This document shows, piece by piece, positions 1 to 9,558 of a stretch of DNA of 64,000 nucleotides (position 1 is its first letter; every line of letters begins with the position of its first letter). Below the pieces are notes generated by a model. That model did no database searches. It was not told the DNA's origin and worked only from the letters and a program-made list of their open reading frames with translations. Made by a program: the position numbers and the translations under genes. The stretch comes from an uncultured Bacteroidales bacterium (GTDB lineage Bacteria > Bacteroidota > Bacteroidia > Bacteroidales > FEN-979). The stretch spans positions 16,773-80,772 of the forward strand of contig CAISRB010000005.1 of assembly GCA_903887775.1 (NCBI GenBank), read 5' to 3'.

Positions 1-2
1 TC

Positions 3-722
3 GACACCGCCCATGGCCATACAAAAAACGTGATCGACATTGCAAAAAACTTCAAAGCCGCTTACCCCAATATCGATATGGTCGTGGGAAATATAGGTAC
101 AGCCGAAGCCGCAAAAGACCTGGCAAAAGCAGGAGCAGATGCAGTGAAAGTCGGCATAGGACCAGGCTCCATCTGCACGACTCGGATTATTGCGGGTATC
201 GGGATACCCCAGCTTTCAGCTGTTTATGATGTCGCAAAAGCCCTCAAAGGAACCGGAATACCTGTGATTGCCGATGGCGGGATCCGTTATACCGGCGACA
301 TCGTCAAGGCCCTGGCAGCAGGAGCCCACTCCATCATGGCCGGCTCTCTCTTTGCAGGAGTCGATGAATCCCCCGGCGAAACCATCATCTTCGAAGGCCG
401 CAAATTTAAAACATACCGTGGCATGGGCTCGATAGAAGCCATGCAGCTGGGTTCCAGGGACCGCTATTTCCAGGATATGGAAGATGATATCAAGAAACTC
501 GTTCCAGAAGGTATTGTCGGCCGCGTGCCCTATAAAGGTTCCCTCTCTGAAGTGATTTACCAGATGGTCGGTGGCCTCCGCTCAGGCATGGGATACACCG
601 GCTCAACCAATATGGCGGCTCTGCAGAAAGCAAGATTTATTAAAATCACAACAGCCGGTGTTACCGAAAGCCACCCCCATGACGTTACTATCATCAGTGA
701 AGCTCCAAATTACAGCCGTTGA
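3..722 (+). CDS. guaB: IMP dehydrogenase, C-terminal part (cut by window edge)
   Basis: Catalyses NAD-dependent oxidation of IMP to XMP, the first committed step of GMP synthesis, in the cytoplasm. The reading frame is already open at base 3, so this is the last ~240 of roughly 490 residues. It carries the catalytic loop GPGSICTTR (Cys codon at 173-175), the phosphate-binding segment [11 protein letters not shown], the GSRDRYFQ flap region and the C-terminal SGMGYTGS motif. The CBS pair and N-terminal half of the barrel lie outside the window. A GTG at 30 is not a real start, because the upstream codons (DTAHGHTKN) are conserved IMPDH sequence. The next gene is 45 bp downstream on the same strand, so co-transcription is possible. 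Confidence 0.97.
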   Translation, partial: DTAHGHTKNVIDIAKNFKAAYPNIDMVVGNIGTAEAAKDLAKAGADAVKVGIGPGSICTTRIIAGIGIPQLSAVYDVAKALKGTGIPVIADGGIRYTGDIVKALAAGAHSIMAGSLFAGVDESPGETIIFEGRKFKTYRGMGSIEAMQLGSRDRYFQDMEDDIKKLVPEGIVGRVPYKGSLSEVIYQMVGGLRSGMGYTGSTNMAALQKARFIKITTAGVTESHPHDVTIISEAPNYSR

Positions 723-767
723 TAATGTTTTCCTAATTTTTACGTTATATAAAAGAACAAATTAATT

Positions 768-2762
768 ATGAACACTATGAGCTTGAAATTATCAGGATTA
801 ATGCTTTTTCTTGTTTTGTTTTTTACTGCATCTGCCCAGGTCAATAACAATGCCACCCTGATGACCATTGCAGGGAACCCCGTAACGGTAGGCGAATTCA
901 TGGCCATCTACCAGAAAAATAATGTTAAAGGCGAAGCTATTGACAAAAAATCGATGGACGAATACCTTGAACTCTTTATTAATTTCAAACTTAAAGTCCT
1001 GCAGGCAGAAAAGCTTGGCCTGGATACTGCCTCATCTTTTATAAAAGAACTCGACGGATACCGTGAACAACTTGCCAAACCTTATTTTACTGATGAGGCT
1101 ACACTGAACCACCTGATCCAGGAGGCCTACGACCGTAAAAAACTTGATCTCAGGGCAAGCCATATTTATTTCAGGGTAAAACCTGATGCCACACCCCAGG
1201 ATACTCTCAACGCTTATAACAAGGCATTGGAAGCCAGGGAAAAAATACTTAAAGGCGAACGCTTCGACAATGTCGTCATGGAATATTCAGAGGATCCTTC
1301 CGCTAAAGACAGGGAAGCTACCGCTCAGCATCCTTTCACAAAAGGAAACAGGGGAGATCTGGGTTACTTTACTGTATTCGATATGGTTTATCCTTTTGAA
1401 TCAGCTGCATACAACACTGAAACAGGCCAGATCTCAAAACCTATCCGTACCGATTACGGTTTCCATATTATCAAAGTCACCGACAGGATTACCTCCCTGG
1501 GTGAATTTGTTGTTGCCCATCTCTTTCTTGGCATTCCAAAAGGCGCCACTGCTGCTGATTCAGCCAGGGTAAAATCAAAGATCGATTCATTATATGCTCA
1601 GCTGAAAGCCGGTGCGAAATTTGAAGACCTGGTCAAAATGTTCTCCGAAGATAAAGGATCCTCCTCAAAAGGAGGAGTCCTGCCAAAACGCGGAGTCAAC
1701 CGCCTGATGCCCGAATTTATCGCCGCTATTTCAACAATCCAGAATGTTGGCGATTATTCAGTACCGGTCCTTACAGCTGGCTATGGCTGGCATATCGTTA
1801 AACTGGTTGAACGTAAACCTGTCGGCACTTTCGATGAAGAAAAAGCAGACCTGAAGCAAAGGATCATGAGAGACAGCCGCGCCCAGCAAATCACCGATGT
1901 AGTCCTTGCACGTATTAAAAAAGAATATGGCTTTACCGAAAATCCCCAGGAAAAAGATGACTTTTATACGCTGGTAACCGACAGCATCTTTAATGGTAAA
2001 TGGAATCCTTCGAAAGCCCTGGATAAACACGAGACAATGTTCATGATTGGGAAATCAACCTATACACAGAGGGAATTTGCCGGGTACCTTTTTATGAAAC
2101 AGAAAAGAAGCGACAAAAAAGATATCCGCACATACGTGAATACTATGTATGATGAATTTCTCAGTGAAAGCCTTCTGAAATATGAAGATGGTTTCCTTGA
2201 AGAAAAATATCCCGATTTCAAAGCCCTTATGAGAGAGTACCGTGATGGAATCCTGCTCTTCGACCTGACCGATCAGAAAGTATGGTCAAAAGCTGTGAAA
2301 GATACCATTGGACTTCAGGAGTTCTATACGAAAAATAAGCTTAACTACATGTGGGGCCAACGGGTTGAAGCCAGTATTTTTACGCTTAAAAATCCATCCC
2401 TGTCCCAAAAAGTTAAGAACTTCATTAAGAGTGGACTCAAAGATGATGATATTCTGAAAGAAATTAATTCTGATAGTGTCAGGGTCCTCTCTGCCGAAGC
2501 AGGCAAATTCCAGAAGAAAGATAACCCTTATATCGATTCGGTTGCATGGACGCCTGGAATTTCAAAGGATATCAAAGTAAAAGACGGTATCGTTTTTGTC
2601 AACATCAAACGTGTCCTCAAACCTGAACCCAAAACAATGAACGAAGCACGCGGACTTATCACTGCCGATTATCAGAATTACCTGGAAAAGGATTGGATCC
2701 GCGAATTAAGGGCAAAATACCCTGTGGTCGTGAACCGTGAAGTTCTTGCAAAAATTAAATAA
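768..2762 (+). CDS. Periplasmic peptidyl-prolyl isomerase with two parvulin domains
   Basis: A 664-residue exported folding factor of the SurA/PpiD type that should isomerise prolyl bonds and chaperone outer-membrane proteins. Residues 1-24 form a signal peptide ending ASAQ; the second Met (residue 4) is an alternative start. A SurA-like N-terminal helical region follows (about 30-125). Two PpiC domains come next, about 128-237 (ends GFHIIKVTD) and 243-350 (GGVLPKRG ... GWHIVKLVERK). The ~300 residues after that resemble the C-terminal part of Bacteroidetes PPIases but have no motif I can name. It is the first of three consecutive isomerase-like genes, 14 bp before the next. Family assignment is firm; client specificity is inference. 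Confidence 0.9.
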   Translation: MNTMSLKLSGLMLFLVLFFTASAQVNNNATLMTIAGNPVTVGEFMAIYQKNNVKGEAIDKKSMDEYLELFINFKLKVLQAEKLGLDTASSFIKELDGYREQLAKPYFTDEATLNHLIQEAYDRKKLDLRASHIYFRVKPDATPQDTLNAYNKALEAREKILKGERFDNVVMEYSEDPSAKDREATAQHPFTKGNRGDLGYFTVFDMVYPFESAAYNTETGQISKPIRTDYGFHIIKVTDRITSLGEFVVAHLFLGIPKGATAADSARVKSKIDSLYAQLKAGAKFEDLVKMFSEDKGSSSKGGVLPKRGVNRLMPEFIAAISTIQNVGDYSVPVLTAGYGWHIVKLVERKPVGTFDEEKADLKQRIMRDSRAQQITDVVLARIKKEYGFTENPQEKDDFYTLVTDSIFNGKWNPSKALDKHETMFMIGKSTYTQREFAGYLFMKQKRSDKKDIRTYVNTMYDEFLSESLLKYEDGFLEEKYPDFKALMREYRDGILLFDLTDQKVWSKAVKDTIGLQEFYTKNKLNYMWGQRVEASIFTLKNPSLSQKVKNFIKSGLKDDDILKEINSDSVRVLSAEAGKFQKKDNPYIDSVAWTPGISKDIKVKDGIVFVNIKRVLKPEPKTMNEARGLITADYQNYLEKDWIRELRAKYPVVVNREVLAKIK

Positions 2763-2776
2763 CCCATTATCGGACC

Positions 2777-3625
2777 ATGCGCTGGCGCCCTTTATTGTTT
2801 GCTCTTATCTTACTCACTTCCTGTTCAGGCTTCTTTAAAAAGAAAACCGAAAGGACACTTGCTAAGGTTTATGATGAATACCTTTTTGAGTCTGACCTGA
2901 AAGGTGTAGTGCCTAAGGGTATCCCTGCGAATGACAGTATCATGATGGTAAAATCATTTGTAGATAACTGGGTACGGCAACGCCTGATCCTGCACCAGGC
3001 AGAAAAGAACCTGGAGAGTTCACAACTCGATTTTTCGAAACAGCTTGAAAACTACAAGAACTCCCTGATCATTTTTGCCTATGAGAACCAACTGATACGT
3101 CAGAAACTGGATACCGTGGTAACGGATGAGGAGATCAGTAATTATTACAATACCAACCAGAATGCTTTTCTTGTGAGAGATGATATTATCAGGGTGCAAT
3201 ACGCAAAACTTCCTTTGAAATCTAAATTCATCCCGCAGGCACGTATGTTGCTGCTGTCTGATAAACCGGATAACAGGAATAAACTTGCCGATCTCTGTGA
3301 ACAGCAGTCGTTCGGATATTTTATTGATGACCAGAAATGGATCTACTTAACCGACCTTATGAACGTTATTCCATTAAGACCTGCTGACCCTGAAGAATTT
3401 CTCAAAAAGAACCACCAGGTGGAAGTGAGCGATAATGCTTTTACTTACCTGATCAGGTTTACCGATTACAAACTCCGGGACAGCAATTCGCCTCTTGAAC
3501 TGGAAACACAAAAGATTCATGACATCATTCTGAACAAGAGGAAAATGGAACTCCTGGGCAAGATGCATGATTATATCTATCAGCTTGCCCAGAAACAAAA
3601 TGATTTTGAAATTTTTAATCACTAA
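2777..3625 (+). CDS. SurA_N-like lipoprotein, probable folding-factor partner
   Basis: 282 residues with a lipoprotein signal peptide (lipobox LTSC, Cys16), so the mature protein is probably anchored in the outer or inner membrane facing the periplasm. The helical body (VRQRLILHQAEKN, followed by a TDEEISNYYNTNQ segment) resembles the SurA/PpiC N-terminal chaperone module, where a YY..N motif usually precedes the isomerase domain. I see no complete PpiC domain with the GG..GFH pattern. It is probably a chaperone without isomerase activity, acting with its two neighbours. The spacing (14 bp before, 12 bp after) indicates one operon. The start was chosen because the ATG directly precedes the signal peptide. 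Confidence 0.72.
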   Translation: MRWRPLLFALILLTSCSGFFKKKTERTLAKVYDEYLFESDLKGVVPKGIPANDSIMMVKSFVDNWVRQRLILHQAEKNLESSQLDFSKQLENYKNSLIIFAYENQLIRQKLDTVVTDEEISNYYNTNQNAFLVRDDIIRVQYAKLPLKSKFIPQARMLLLSDKPDNRNKLADLCEQQSFGYFIDDQKWIYLTDLMNVIPLRPADPEEFLKKNHQVEVSDNAFTYLIRFTDYKLRDSNSPLELETQKIHDIILNKRKMELLGKMHDYIYQLAQKQNDFEIFNH

Positions 3626-3637
3626 GGAATCACTCCC

Positions 3638-5008
3638 ATGCAGCTATACCGAAGCCTTTTTGTGATCATGCTGATCAGCCTTTCACCTTTAATAAAAGGA
3701 TATTCGCAGCAACCTCAGGATACGATTATCGACGGGGTTGTTGCTGTGGTTGGCGGGAATATGGTCCTGAAATCCGATATTGAGGGCCAGTATATACAGT
3801 TACGCAGCCAGGGCGTCATTAAGGGCAGTCCGTCAAGAGTGAGGTGCCAGATACTCGACAAACTTCTTTATATGAAATTGCTTTTGCACCAGGCTCAGGT
3901 CGACAGTATCAAAGTTACTGATGCCCAGGTGGAAGCTGAAATGGACAGGAGAATGAGGTATTTCATTTCACAAGCCGGTTCGCCTGAAAAACTGGAAGAG
4001 TATTATGGGAAAACATTGCTCGAAATTAAAAATGAACTGAAAGAAATTATTCGTGAGCAGATGCTGACCGAACAGGAAGAGGCGAAAATAACGAAAGACA
4101 TTACGATCACACCTTCTGAGGTTAAAAGTTTTTATAAAAAAATTGATAAAGACAGCATTCCTTTGATCAATGCTGAATTTGAGATAGGTTTGATTCTTAA
4201 ACAACCTGTCATTGGCCAGGAAGAAAAACAGATTGTGATCAATAAACTTAAGGGGTTCAAGGAGAGGATTGCGAAAGGGGATGAGTTTTCAACACTTGCT
4301 GTTCTATACTCCGAAGACCCCGGATCGGCAAAGCAGGGAGGAGAACTTGGCATGTTCAAGCGGGGTGACATGAGGCCGGAATTCGAAGCTGCTTCCTTTA
4401 AACTAAAAACCCCGGGTGAAGTTTCTGATATCGTTGAAACCGAAGATGGGTTCCATATTATTCAGCTGATCGAGAGGAGGGGGGAATATATAAATGTAAG
4501 GCATATCCTTCTGCAGCCCCAGGTTTCTTTAGCGAATCTGAATAAAGCTAAGGTTTCCCTCGACAGTGTTGTGCATCTGCTTAGTACAAAAAAAATGAAA
4601 TTCGACGAAGCAGTTATAAGATACTCAGATGATCCTTCAAAAAATAACGGTGGATTGCTGGTTAATAATGCCAACGGTACCACCCGGTTTGAAGCAAGTC
4701 AGCTTTCACAGCTTGACCCTAAGGTATTTTTTATTGTCGATAAACTGAAGGTCGGGGAGATAAGCACGCCGGTGCTGATGAAAACCGAACGAGGTAAGCA
4801 GGAATACAGGATCTATTACCTGAAGGACAGGACTAACCCACATCGCGCAAACCTGGAAAATGATTATGCACGCATTCAGCAAATAGCGCTTGATAAGAAG
4901 AAGGATAAGGTTATTAGCGATTGGGTGAGCCTGAAAATGACAGGCACCTATATCAATATCTCGGATCAGTATAAAAATTGCGAATTTACAAGGAAATGGA
5001 TACGCTAA
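3638..5008 (+). CDS. SurA-like peptidyl-prolyl isomerase
   Basis: 456 residues, about the length of E. coli SurA (428). A signal peptide ends at GYSQQ (~24). The N-terminal chaperone helix bundle begins DGVVAVVGGNMVLKSDI, the SurA hallmark. Two PpiC domains follow: about 175-280 (GELGMFKRGDM ... EDGFHIIQLIERR) and 285-395 (RYSDDPSKNNGGL). It should act in the periplasm on unfolded beta-barrel proteins delivered by Sec. It is third in the isomerase cassette and overlaps the next gene by 13 bp. Of the three it has the most canonical SurA architecture, so it is the best candidate for the true SurA. Confidence 0.92.
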   Translation: MQLYRSLFVIMLISLSPLIKGYSQQPQDTIIDGVVAVVGGNMVLKSDIEGQYIQLRSQGVIKGSPSRVRCQILDKLLYMKLLLHQAQVDSIKVTDAQVEAEMDRRMRYFISQAGSPEKLEEYYGKTLLEIKNELKEIIREQMLTEQEEAKITKDITITPSEVKSFYKKIDKDSIPLINAEFEIGLILKQPVIGQEEKQIVINKLKGFKERIAKGDEFSTLAVLYSEDPGSAKQGGELGMFKRGDMRPEFEAASFKLKTPGEVSDIVETEDGFHIIQLIERRGEYINVRHILLQPQVSLANLNKAKVSLDSVVHLLSTKKMKFDEAVIRYSDDPSKNNGGLLVNNANGTTRFEASQLSQLDPKVFFIVDKLKVGEISTPVLMKTERGKQEYRIYYLKDRTNPHRANLENDYARIQQIALDKKKDKVISDWVSLKMTGTYINISDQYKNCEFTRKWIR

Positions 5009-5982
5009 ACACGCAACCCCTTCACTTTAAATCTGACGTTGAAGCTGTTGATGCCCTGGTTGAAAAATATATCCGGCTGAAACAGGAAATAGCCAAAGTC
5101 ATTGAAGGACAGAAAGAAGTGATCGACGGTTTGCTGATTTCCGTATTCAGCAGGGGGCATTGTTTGCTGGTTGGCGTGCCCGGACTTGCGAAAACCCTGA
5201 TGGTTCATACCATCTCAAACGTTCTTGGCCTGAAGTTTAACCGTATTCAGTTCACCCCCGACCTCATGCCTTCAGATATCATCGGCACAGAGATTCTGGA
5301 TGAATCAAGACATTTCAGGTTCATTAAAGGACCTGTTTTTGCCAATATTATTCTGGCGGATGAAATTAACCGTACCCCGCCGAAGACCCAAAGCGCTCTC
5401 CTTGAAGCCATGCAGGAAAAGGCAGTCACTGTAGCCGGACAAACATACCACCTGGATGAACCTTTTTTTGTGCTTGCCACCCAGAACCCGATAGAACAGG
5501 AGGGTACATATCCTCTGCCCGAAGCCCAGCTTGACAGGTTCATGTTCAATATCTGGCTCGATTATCCCTCCCGTGAAGAAGAGATCAGTATCATGAAGAT
5601 GACTACCTCTGATCAGGTAGCAAAACCGGAGGTTGTCCTTACGGCAGCTGAAATTCTTTATTTTCAAAACCTGGTCCGCAAGGTTCCGGTTCCTGAGAAT
5701 GTTTATAATTACGCAGTCAGCCTTGCCTCGAAAACCAGGCCGGGAACTCAGAATGCTCATACCTGGGCAAAGGAATACCTCACCTGGGGCGCAGGCCCGA
5801 GAGCTTCTCAGTACCTTGTCATCGGTGCTAAATGCCATTCAGTTCTCCATGGTAAATACTCTCCTGATATCGAGGATGTCAAAGCGGTAGCCATTCCTGT
5901 TCTCAGGCACAGGATCGTCAGGAATTATAAAGCTGAAGCCGAGGGCATTCGCGAAGAAGCTATTATAAATCATCTTTTATAG
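4996..5982 (+). CDS. MoxR-family AAA+ ATPase
   Basis: 328 residues. Walker A is GVPGLAKT, Walker B IILADEINR, with a sensor 1 region LATQNPIEQEGTYPLPEAQLDRF, all diagnostic of MoxR ATPases. These act as cytoplasmic chaperones that mature VWA-domain or metalloprotein partners. The ATG at 4996, preceded by AAGG, is preferred over a TTG at 4978. This leaves a 13-bp overlap with the preceding SurA-like gene, suggesting translational coupling. Usual partners (DUF58, VWA proteins) do not follow; the next gene is pstS. A short perfect palindrome (5982-5995, GTGAAATATTTCAC) followed by CTTTTC at the stop could be a weak terminator. The substrate is unknown. Confidence 0.92.
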   Translation: MDTLNTQPLHFKSDVEAVDALVEKYIRLKQEIAKVIEGQKEVIDGLLISVFSRGHCLLVGVPGLAKTLMVHTISNVLGLKFNRIQFTPDLMPSDIIGTEILDESRHFRFIKGPVFANIILADEINRTPPKTQSALLEAMQEKAVTVAGQTYHLDEPFFVLATQNPIEQEGTYPLPEAQLDRFMFNIWLDYPSREEEISIMKMTTSDQVAKPEVVLTAAEILYFQNLVRKVPVPENVYNYAVSLASKTRPGTQNAHTWAKEYLTWGAGPRASQYLVIGAKCHSVLHGKYSPDIEDVKAVAIPVLRHRIVRNYKAEAEGIREEAIINHLL

Positions 5983-6060
5983 TGAAATATTTCACCTTTT
6001 CAGGATTCTCCTTCGGGCTTGAATTCTTTTGAAATAATTTCGCAAAAATTTCCACTAAGC

Positions 6061-7041
6061 ATGAATCTGAAAAGCTCTTCTCAACTACTTGTAATTTTAA
6101 TGCTTGCCTGTTTGCCTGGCATATTCGTCTCATGCAATCATAACGATAAACCTTCTGCCTCGAAAGATACTCTCAAAGGAAAGCTTACCATTTCAGGGGC
6201 ATTTGCCCTGTATCCTCTGACCATACGATGGGCTGAGGAATTCCGTAAGATACATCCCGGTGTTACGATCAACATCTCTGCTGGTGGAGCCGGTAAAGGC
6301 ATGGCCGATGCTTTGTCAAAGATGGTCGACCTTGGAATGTATTCAAAGGAAGTAAGCCCCGAGGAAAAGGCAAAAGGCGCCTGGTGGCTGGCATGTGCGA
6401 AGGACGCTGTTTTACCCGTGATGAATGCATCTAACCCGCTGGTGAAGACGATCCAGGCAGCAGGGGTGACAAAGGATAAGTTTTACGGGATATTTATTTC
6501 GGGGAAAATTAAAACCTGGGGCCAGCTCATCGGCATTAATGATGCAAATACGATGGATGTATTTACCCGCTCAGATGCCTGCGGGGCTGCCGATATGTGG
6601 GCAAAATTCATGATGAATAAAAAGCAGGAGGACCTGCAGGGTATCGGTGTGAACGGCGACCCGGGTGTTGCCGATGCAGTGAGGAAGACTCTTTACGGCA
6701 TAGGGTACAACAACCTGAATTTTGTATTTGATGTGCAGAGCCGCAAACCTTATCAGGGTCTTGCAATTGTTCCCATCGACATCAACGGTAACGGGAAGAT
6801 CGATAAGGAAGAGGATTTTTACCATTCGATGGATGAGGTCATGACCGCTATTAACGACGGGAAGTATCCTTCACCACCTGCCCGCCAGCTTTATTTTGTG
6901 TCGGGAGGCAAACCTTTGAACAAACTTGTGCTGACTTTTCTTAATTTTATCCTTTCCGACGGTCAGAAATATGTGAACGAAGCAGGATATGTCCGCCTGA
7001 AGGATGAGATCATCAAGGGAGAGCTGAACAAATTACTGTGA
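6061..7041 (+). CDS. pstS: Phosphate ABC transporter substrate-binding lipoprotein
   Basis: 326 residues, PBP-like family. It should bind inorganic phosphate in the periplasm and deliver it to PstCA. The ATG at 6061 gives a lipoprotein signal with lipobox FVSC (Cys25), so it beats a TTG 42 bp upstream. The start of the mature domain (SGAFALYPLTIRWAEEF) matches the SGA..YP phosphate-binding loop, and TRSDACGAADMWAKF corresponds to the second ligand-binding segment with its conserved Arg-Ser-Asp. One bp separates it from pstC, and the pstSCAB order supports the assignment. A DxNGNGKIDKEED stretch (~240-252) looks like a Ca2+-binding loop, unusual for PstS. Confidence 0.93.
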   Translation: MNLKSSSQLLVILMLACLPGIFVSCNHNDKPSASKDTLKGKLTISGAFALYPLTIRWAEEFRKIHPGVTINISAGGAGKGMADALSKMVDLGMYSKEVSPEEKAKGAWWLACAKDAVLPVMNASNPLVKTIQAAGVTKDKFYGIFISGKIKTWGQLIGINDANTMDVFTRSDACGAADMWAKFMMNKKQEDLQGIGVNGDPGVADAVRKTLYGIGYNNLNFVFDVQSRKPYQGLAIVPIDINGNGKIDKEEDFYHSMDEVMTAINDGKYPSPPARQLYFVSGGKPLNKLVLTFLNFILSDGQKYVNEAGYVRLKDEIIKGELNKLL

Positions 7042-7042
7042 T

Positions 7043-7933
7043 ATGTACCTACTGAACAGGCATCAAAGGCATGTGGTGAATTACAGCTGGATGCTTTTCA
7101 GCCTGCTCATCATTGCCTTCCTGCCATTCATGCTGTTCGGGGGGCTTTATTTTAAATCCTTCCTCCTTCTTAAGACTCACACTCTCAAGGACCTGGTCTT
7201 TTCGCATTCATGGCATCCTTCACGCGGAGAGTTCGGGTTTTACCCATTCATCGTAGGTTCAGTCTGGGTCACCCTCCTTGCCATCTTTATCTCGACGCCT
7301 ATCTGCCTGTTAACCGCCATCAATGTTACCCAGTACGCGAAAAAACGCTTCCTGAGGATAATGCACCCCGTTATCGATATCCTTGCCGGCATCCCTTCGG
7401 TGGTTTACGGGGTTTGGGGTATACTGGTCATCGTTCCTTTCATTTCACGTTACCTTGGTCCCTGGTTCGGTGTCCAGACCATGGGCTATAGCATACTTGC
7501 GGGCGCATTCGTCCTCAGTATCATGATCATCCCTTTTATCCTGAATATCATGATCGAGATATTCAGGGCCATACCTACGGAACTCAAGGAAGCAACACTT
7601 TCGCTTGGCACGACCAAATGGCAAATGGTCAAGCATGTGCTGTTGCGCAAAGCCCTGCCTGGCATCATTGCCTCCGTGGGTTTCGGCCTTGCCAGGGCTT
7701 TCGGCGAAACGATGGCCGTTCTGATGGTCGTGGGAAATGTTATTAAAGTTCCTCATTCGGTGTTTGATCCCGGATACACACTTCCTGCACTCATCGCCAA
7801 TAACTACGGAGAGGTGCTTTCGATACCACAGTATGATTCAGCCCTGATGTTTGCAGCGCTGATCCTTCTTGCGGTCTCTCTGTTCTTTAACCTCCTCATG
7901 CATTTCTTTATTGCCAGGTATAATAAGTACTGA
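7043..7933 (+). CDS. pstC: Phosphate ABC transporter permease PstC
   Basis: 296 residues, inner-membrane permease with about six transmembrane segments, first at ~15-38. The BPD-type coupling motif is in the loop EIFRAIPTELKEATLSLGTTKWQ, followed by FGLARAFGETMAVLMVVGN, a very conserved PstC sequence. IDILAGIPSVVYGVWG is the other family signature. It forms the phosphate channel with PstA, powered by PstB. It starts 1 bp after the pstS stop and ends 1 bp before the pstA ATG, so the operon is tightly coupled. Confidence 0.95.
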   Translation: MYLLNRHQRHVVNYSWMLFSLLIIAFLPFMLFGGLYFKSFLLLKTHTLKDLVFSHSWHPSRGEFGFYPFIVGSVWVTLLAIFISTPICLLTAINVTQYAKKRFLRIMHPVIDILAGIPSVVYGVWGILVIVPFISRYLGPWFGVQTMGYSILAGAFVLSIMIIPFILNIMIEIFRAIPTELKEATLSLGTTKWQMVKHVLLRKALPGIIASVGFGLARAFGETMAVLMVVGNVIKVPHSVFDPGYTLPALIANNYGEVLSIPQYDSALMFAALILLAVSLFFNLLMHFFIARYNKY

Positions 7934-7934
7934 G

Positions 7935-8792
7935 ATGAAACGGACACTGAAAGCTGAAGAAACATTTTTCCGGGTACTGATGAACCTGACCACAGCCTTC
8001 ATCCTTATCATACTTGGAATAATCATTTACAGTGTCTTTGAGAAAGGGATGAAAGCCATGTCGTGGGAGATGCTGACTTCGGTGCCCAGCGGGGGGTATT
8101 ATTACGGTAAGGGAGGGGGCATCCTCAATGCTATCGTGGGTTCCCTTGTTCTTGCTTTCGGTGCTACGATATTGGCCTTCCTGATCGGCTTGCCGGTTGC
8201 CCTTTACATGAATGTTTTCCTGGTAAGGCGCAAAAGACTGGTCAACCTCATCCGTTTCATCCTTGACCTGATCTGGGGAGTACCCTCTATTGTATACGGG
8301 GCTTTCGGCTTTACGCTGATGGTCCTGGTAGGCTTGCAGACTTCCCTTCTTGCTGGTATCATTACCGTGACCCTGTTCATACTTCCTATCATGATACGTT
8401 CGATGGACGAGATCCTGAGGACTGTTCCCATGGGGCTTTCCGAAGCCACCTATTCACTGGGTAGTAACAAATCGGAACTTGCTTTTAAAATTTTTACAAG
8501 GCAATCGGTCTCTGGCATTATCACGGCGGTTCTGTTATCCTTCGGAAGGGCCATTGGTGATGCTGCCTCGGTGCTGTTCACCGCGGGATATACCGATAAC
8601 CTGCCCAACTCCCTGATGGAACCGGTGGCTACGCTTCCGCTTTCGATATTTTTCCAGCTTGCATCCCCCGTCCCTGAAGTTCAGGCCAGGGCTTATGCAT
8701 CAGCTCTGGTGCTTACTGTTATCATTCTCATAGTCAGCTTGTTTTCTCGCGGACTTGGGAAACGTTATCATAAAACCAAAATAAATTTTTGA
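7935..8792 (+). CDS. pstA: Phosphate ABC transporter permease PstA
   Basis: 285 residues from the ATG at 7935, the first ATG after the pstC stop; an upstream in-frame extension lies inside pstC and is rejected. It shows about six membrane segments, the IPSIVYG-type signature (DLIWGVPSIVYGAFG), the coupling loop ILRTVPMGLSEATYSLGSNK and the FGRAIGDAASVLFTAGY motif of PstA. It partners PstC as the second half of the phosphate channel in the inner membrane. The pstB ATG follows 10 bp after its stop. Confidence 0.95.
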   Translation: MKRTLKAEETFFRVLMNLTTAFILIILGIIIYSVFEKGMKAMSWEMLTSVPSGGYYYGKGGGILNAIVGSLVLAFGATILAFLIGLPVALYMNVFLVRRKRLVNLIRFILDLIWGVPSIVYGAFGFTLMVLVGLQTSLLAGIITVTLFILPIMIRSMDEILRTVPMGLSEATYSLGSNKSELAFKIFTRQSVSGIITAVLLSFGRAIGDAASVLFTAGYTDNLPNSLMEPVATLPLSIFFQLASPVPEVQARAYASALVLTVIILIVSLFSRGLGKRYHKTKINF

Positions 8793-8802
8793 TCTTCGCA
8801 CT

Positions 8803-9558
8803 ATGGAGACTGCCATCAGAATAAAAGATCTTAATGTTTTTGCCGGGAAGACGCAAATCCTGAATGATATCAATGTCGAGATCCCGAAAAACGAGATCAC
8901 GGTGATCCTTGGTCCCTCCGGCTGCGGCAAGACCACCCTCCTCAAATGCATGAACCGCCTCACCGACCTGTATCCTGAGCTTAAAGTCAGTGGTGAGATC
9001 CTGATCAACGACAAGAATATTTTTGCTCCCGGCGCAGATATCAGCAAACTCAGGCAGAGCATGGGGCTTCTTTCACAGAGGCCATACCCCCTGCCAATGA
9101 CCATTTACAATAACATTGCTTATGCTCTCAAACTGAGGGGGGTGAGGGGAAGGCGTAAGCTTCACCTCCTGGTCATGGATTACCTGAAACAAGCCAACCT
9201 TTATGAAGAAGTGAGGCAAAGACTGAGGGAACCTGCTTCAAGACTTTCAATAGGGCAGCAGCAAAGACTTTGCCTTGCCCGCGGATTGGCTGTGAACCCC
9301 GACATTATTCTTGCCGATGAACCCACCTCAGCCCTTGACCCGATCTCAAGCCGCTTTATTGATGAGAAATTCCAGGAGATCAAACCCCACTTCACAATAG
9401 TCGTGGTTACCCACGTCCTCCGCCAGGCCCGCCGCATCGCCGACAACGTCATCTTCATGTACATGGGCGAAGTCGTCGAACAGGGCCCCGCGAAAGAATT
9501 CTTCGAAAACCCCCGGGAAGAGAAGACCAAATCTTACCTGGAGGGGATGTTCAATTAA
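8803..9558 (+). CDS. pstB: Phosphate ABC transporter ATP-binding protein
   Basis: 251 residues, the usual PstB length. Walker A is GPSGCGKTT (37-45), the signature LSIGQQQR (148-155; LSGGQQQR is more usual), Walker B IILADE (168-173), followed by the D-loop SALDP and the switch His in VVTHVL. It hydrolyses ATP on the cytoplasmic face of PstCA to drive phosphate import. It is last in the operon. PhoU, which normally follows pstB and links transport to the Pho regulon, is absent here; the next gene is on the opposite strand. A short-period repeat element occupies the region downstream. Confidence 0.96.
   Translation: METAIRIKDLNVFAGKTQILNDINVEIPKNEITVILGPSGCGKTTLLKCMNRLTDLYPELKVSGEILINDKNIFAPGADISKLRQSMGLLSQRPYPLPMTIYNNIAYALKLRGVRGRRKLHLLVMDYLKQANLYEEVRQRLREPASRLSIGQQQRLCLARGLAVNPDIILADEPTSALDPISSRFIDEKFQEIKPHFTIVVVTHVLRQARRIADNVIFMYMGEVVEQGPAKEFFENPREEKTKSYLEGMFN

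Noticed and set aside
5305..5838. A 177-codon open frame opposite moxR
   Set aside because: Antisense to the conserved MoxR ATPase domain, no family resemblance, no promoter or start signal.
5982..5995. Palindrome GTGAAATATTTCAC at the moxR stop as a terminator
   Set aside because: Only a 5-bp AT-rich stem if a 4-nt loop is allowed and a short CTTTTC tail; too weak to list as a terminator.
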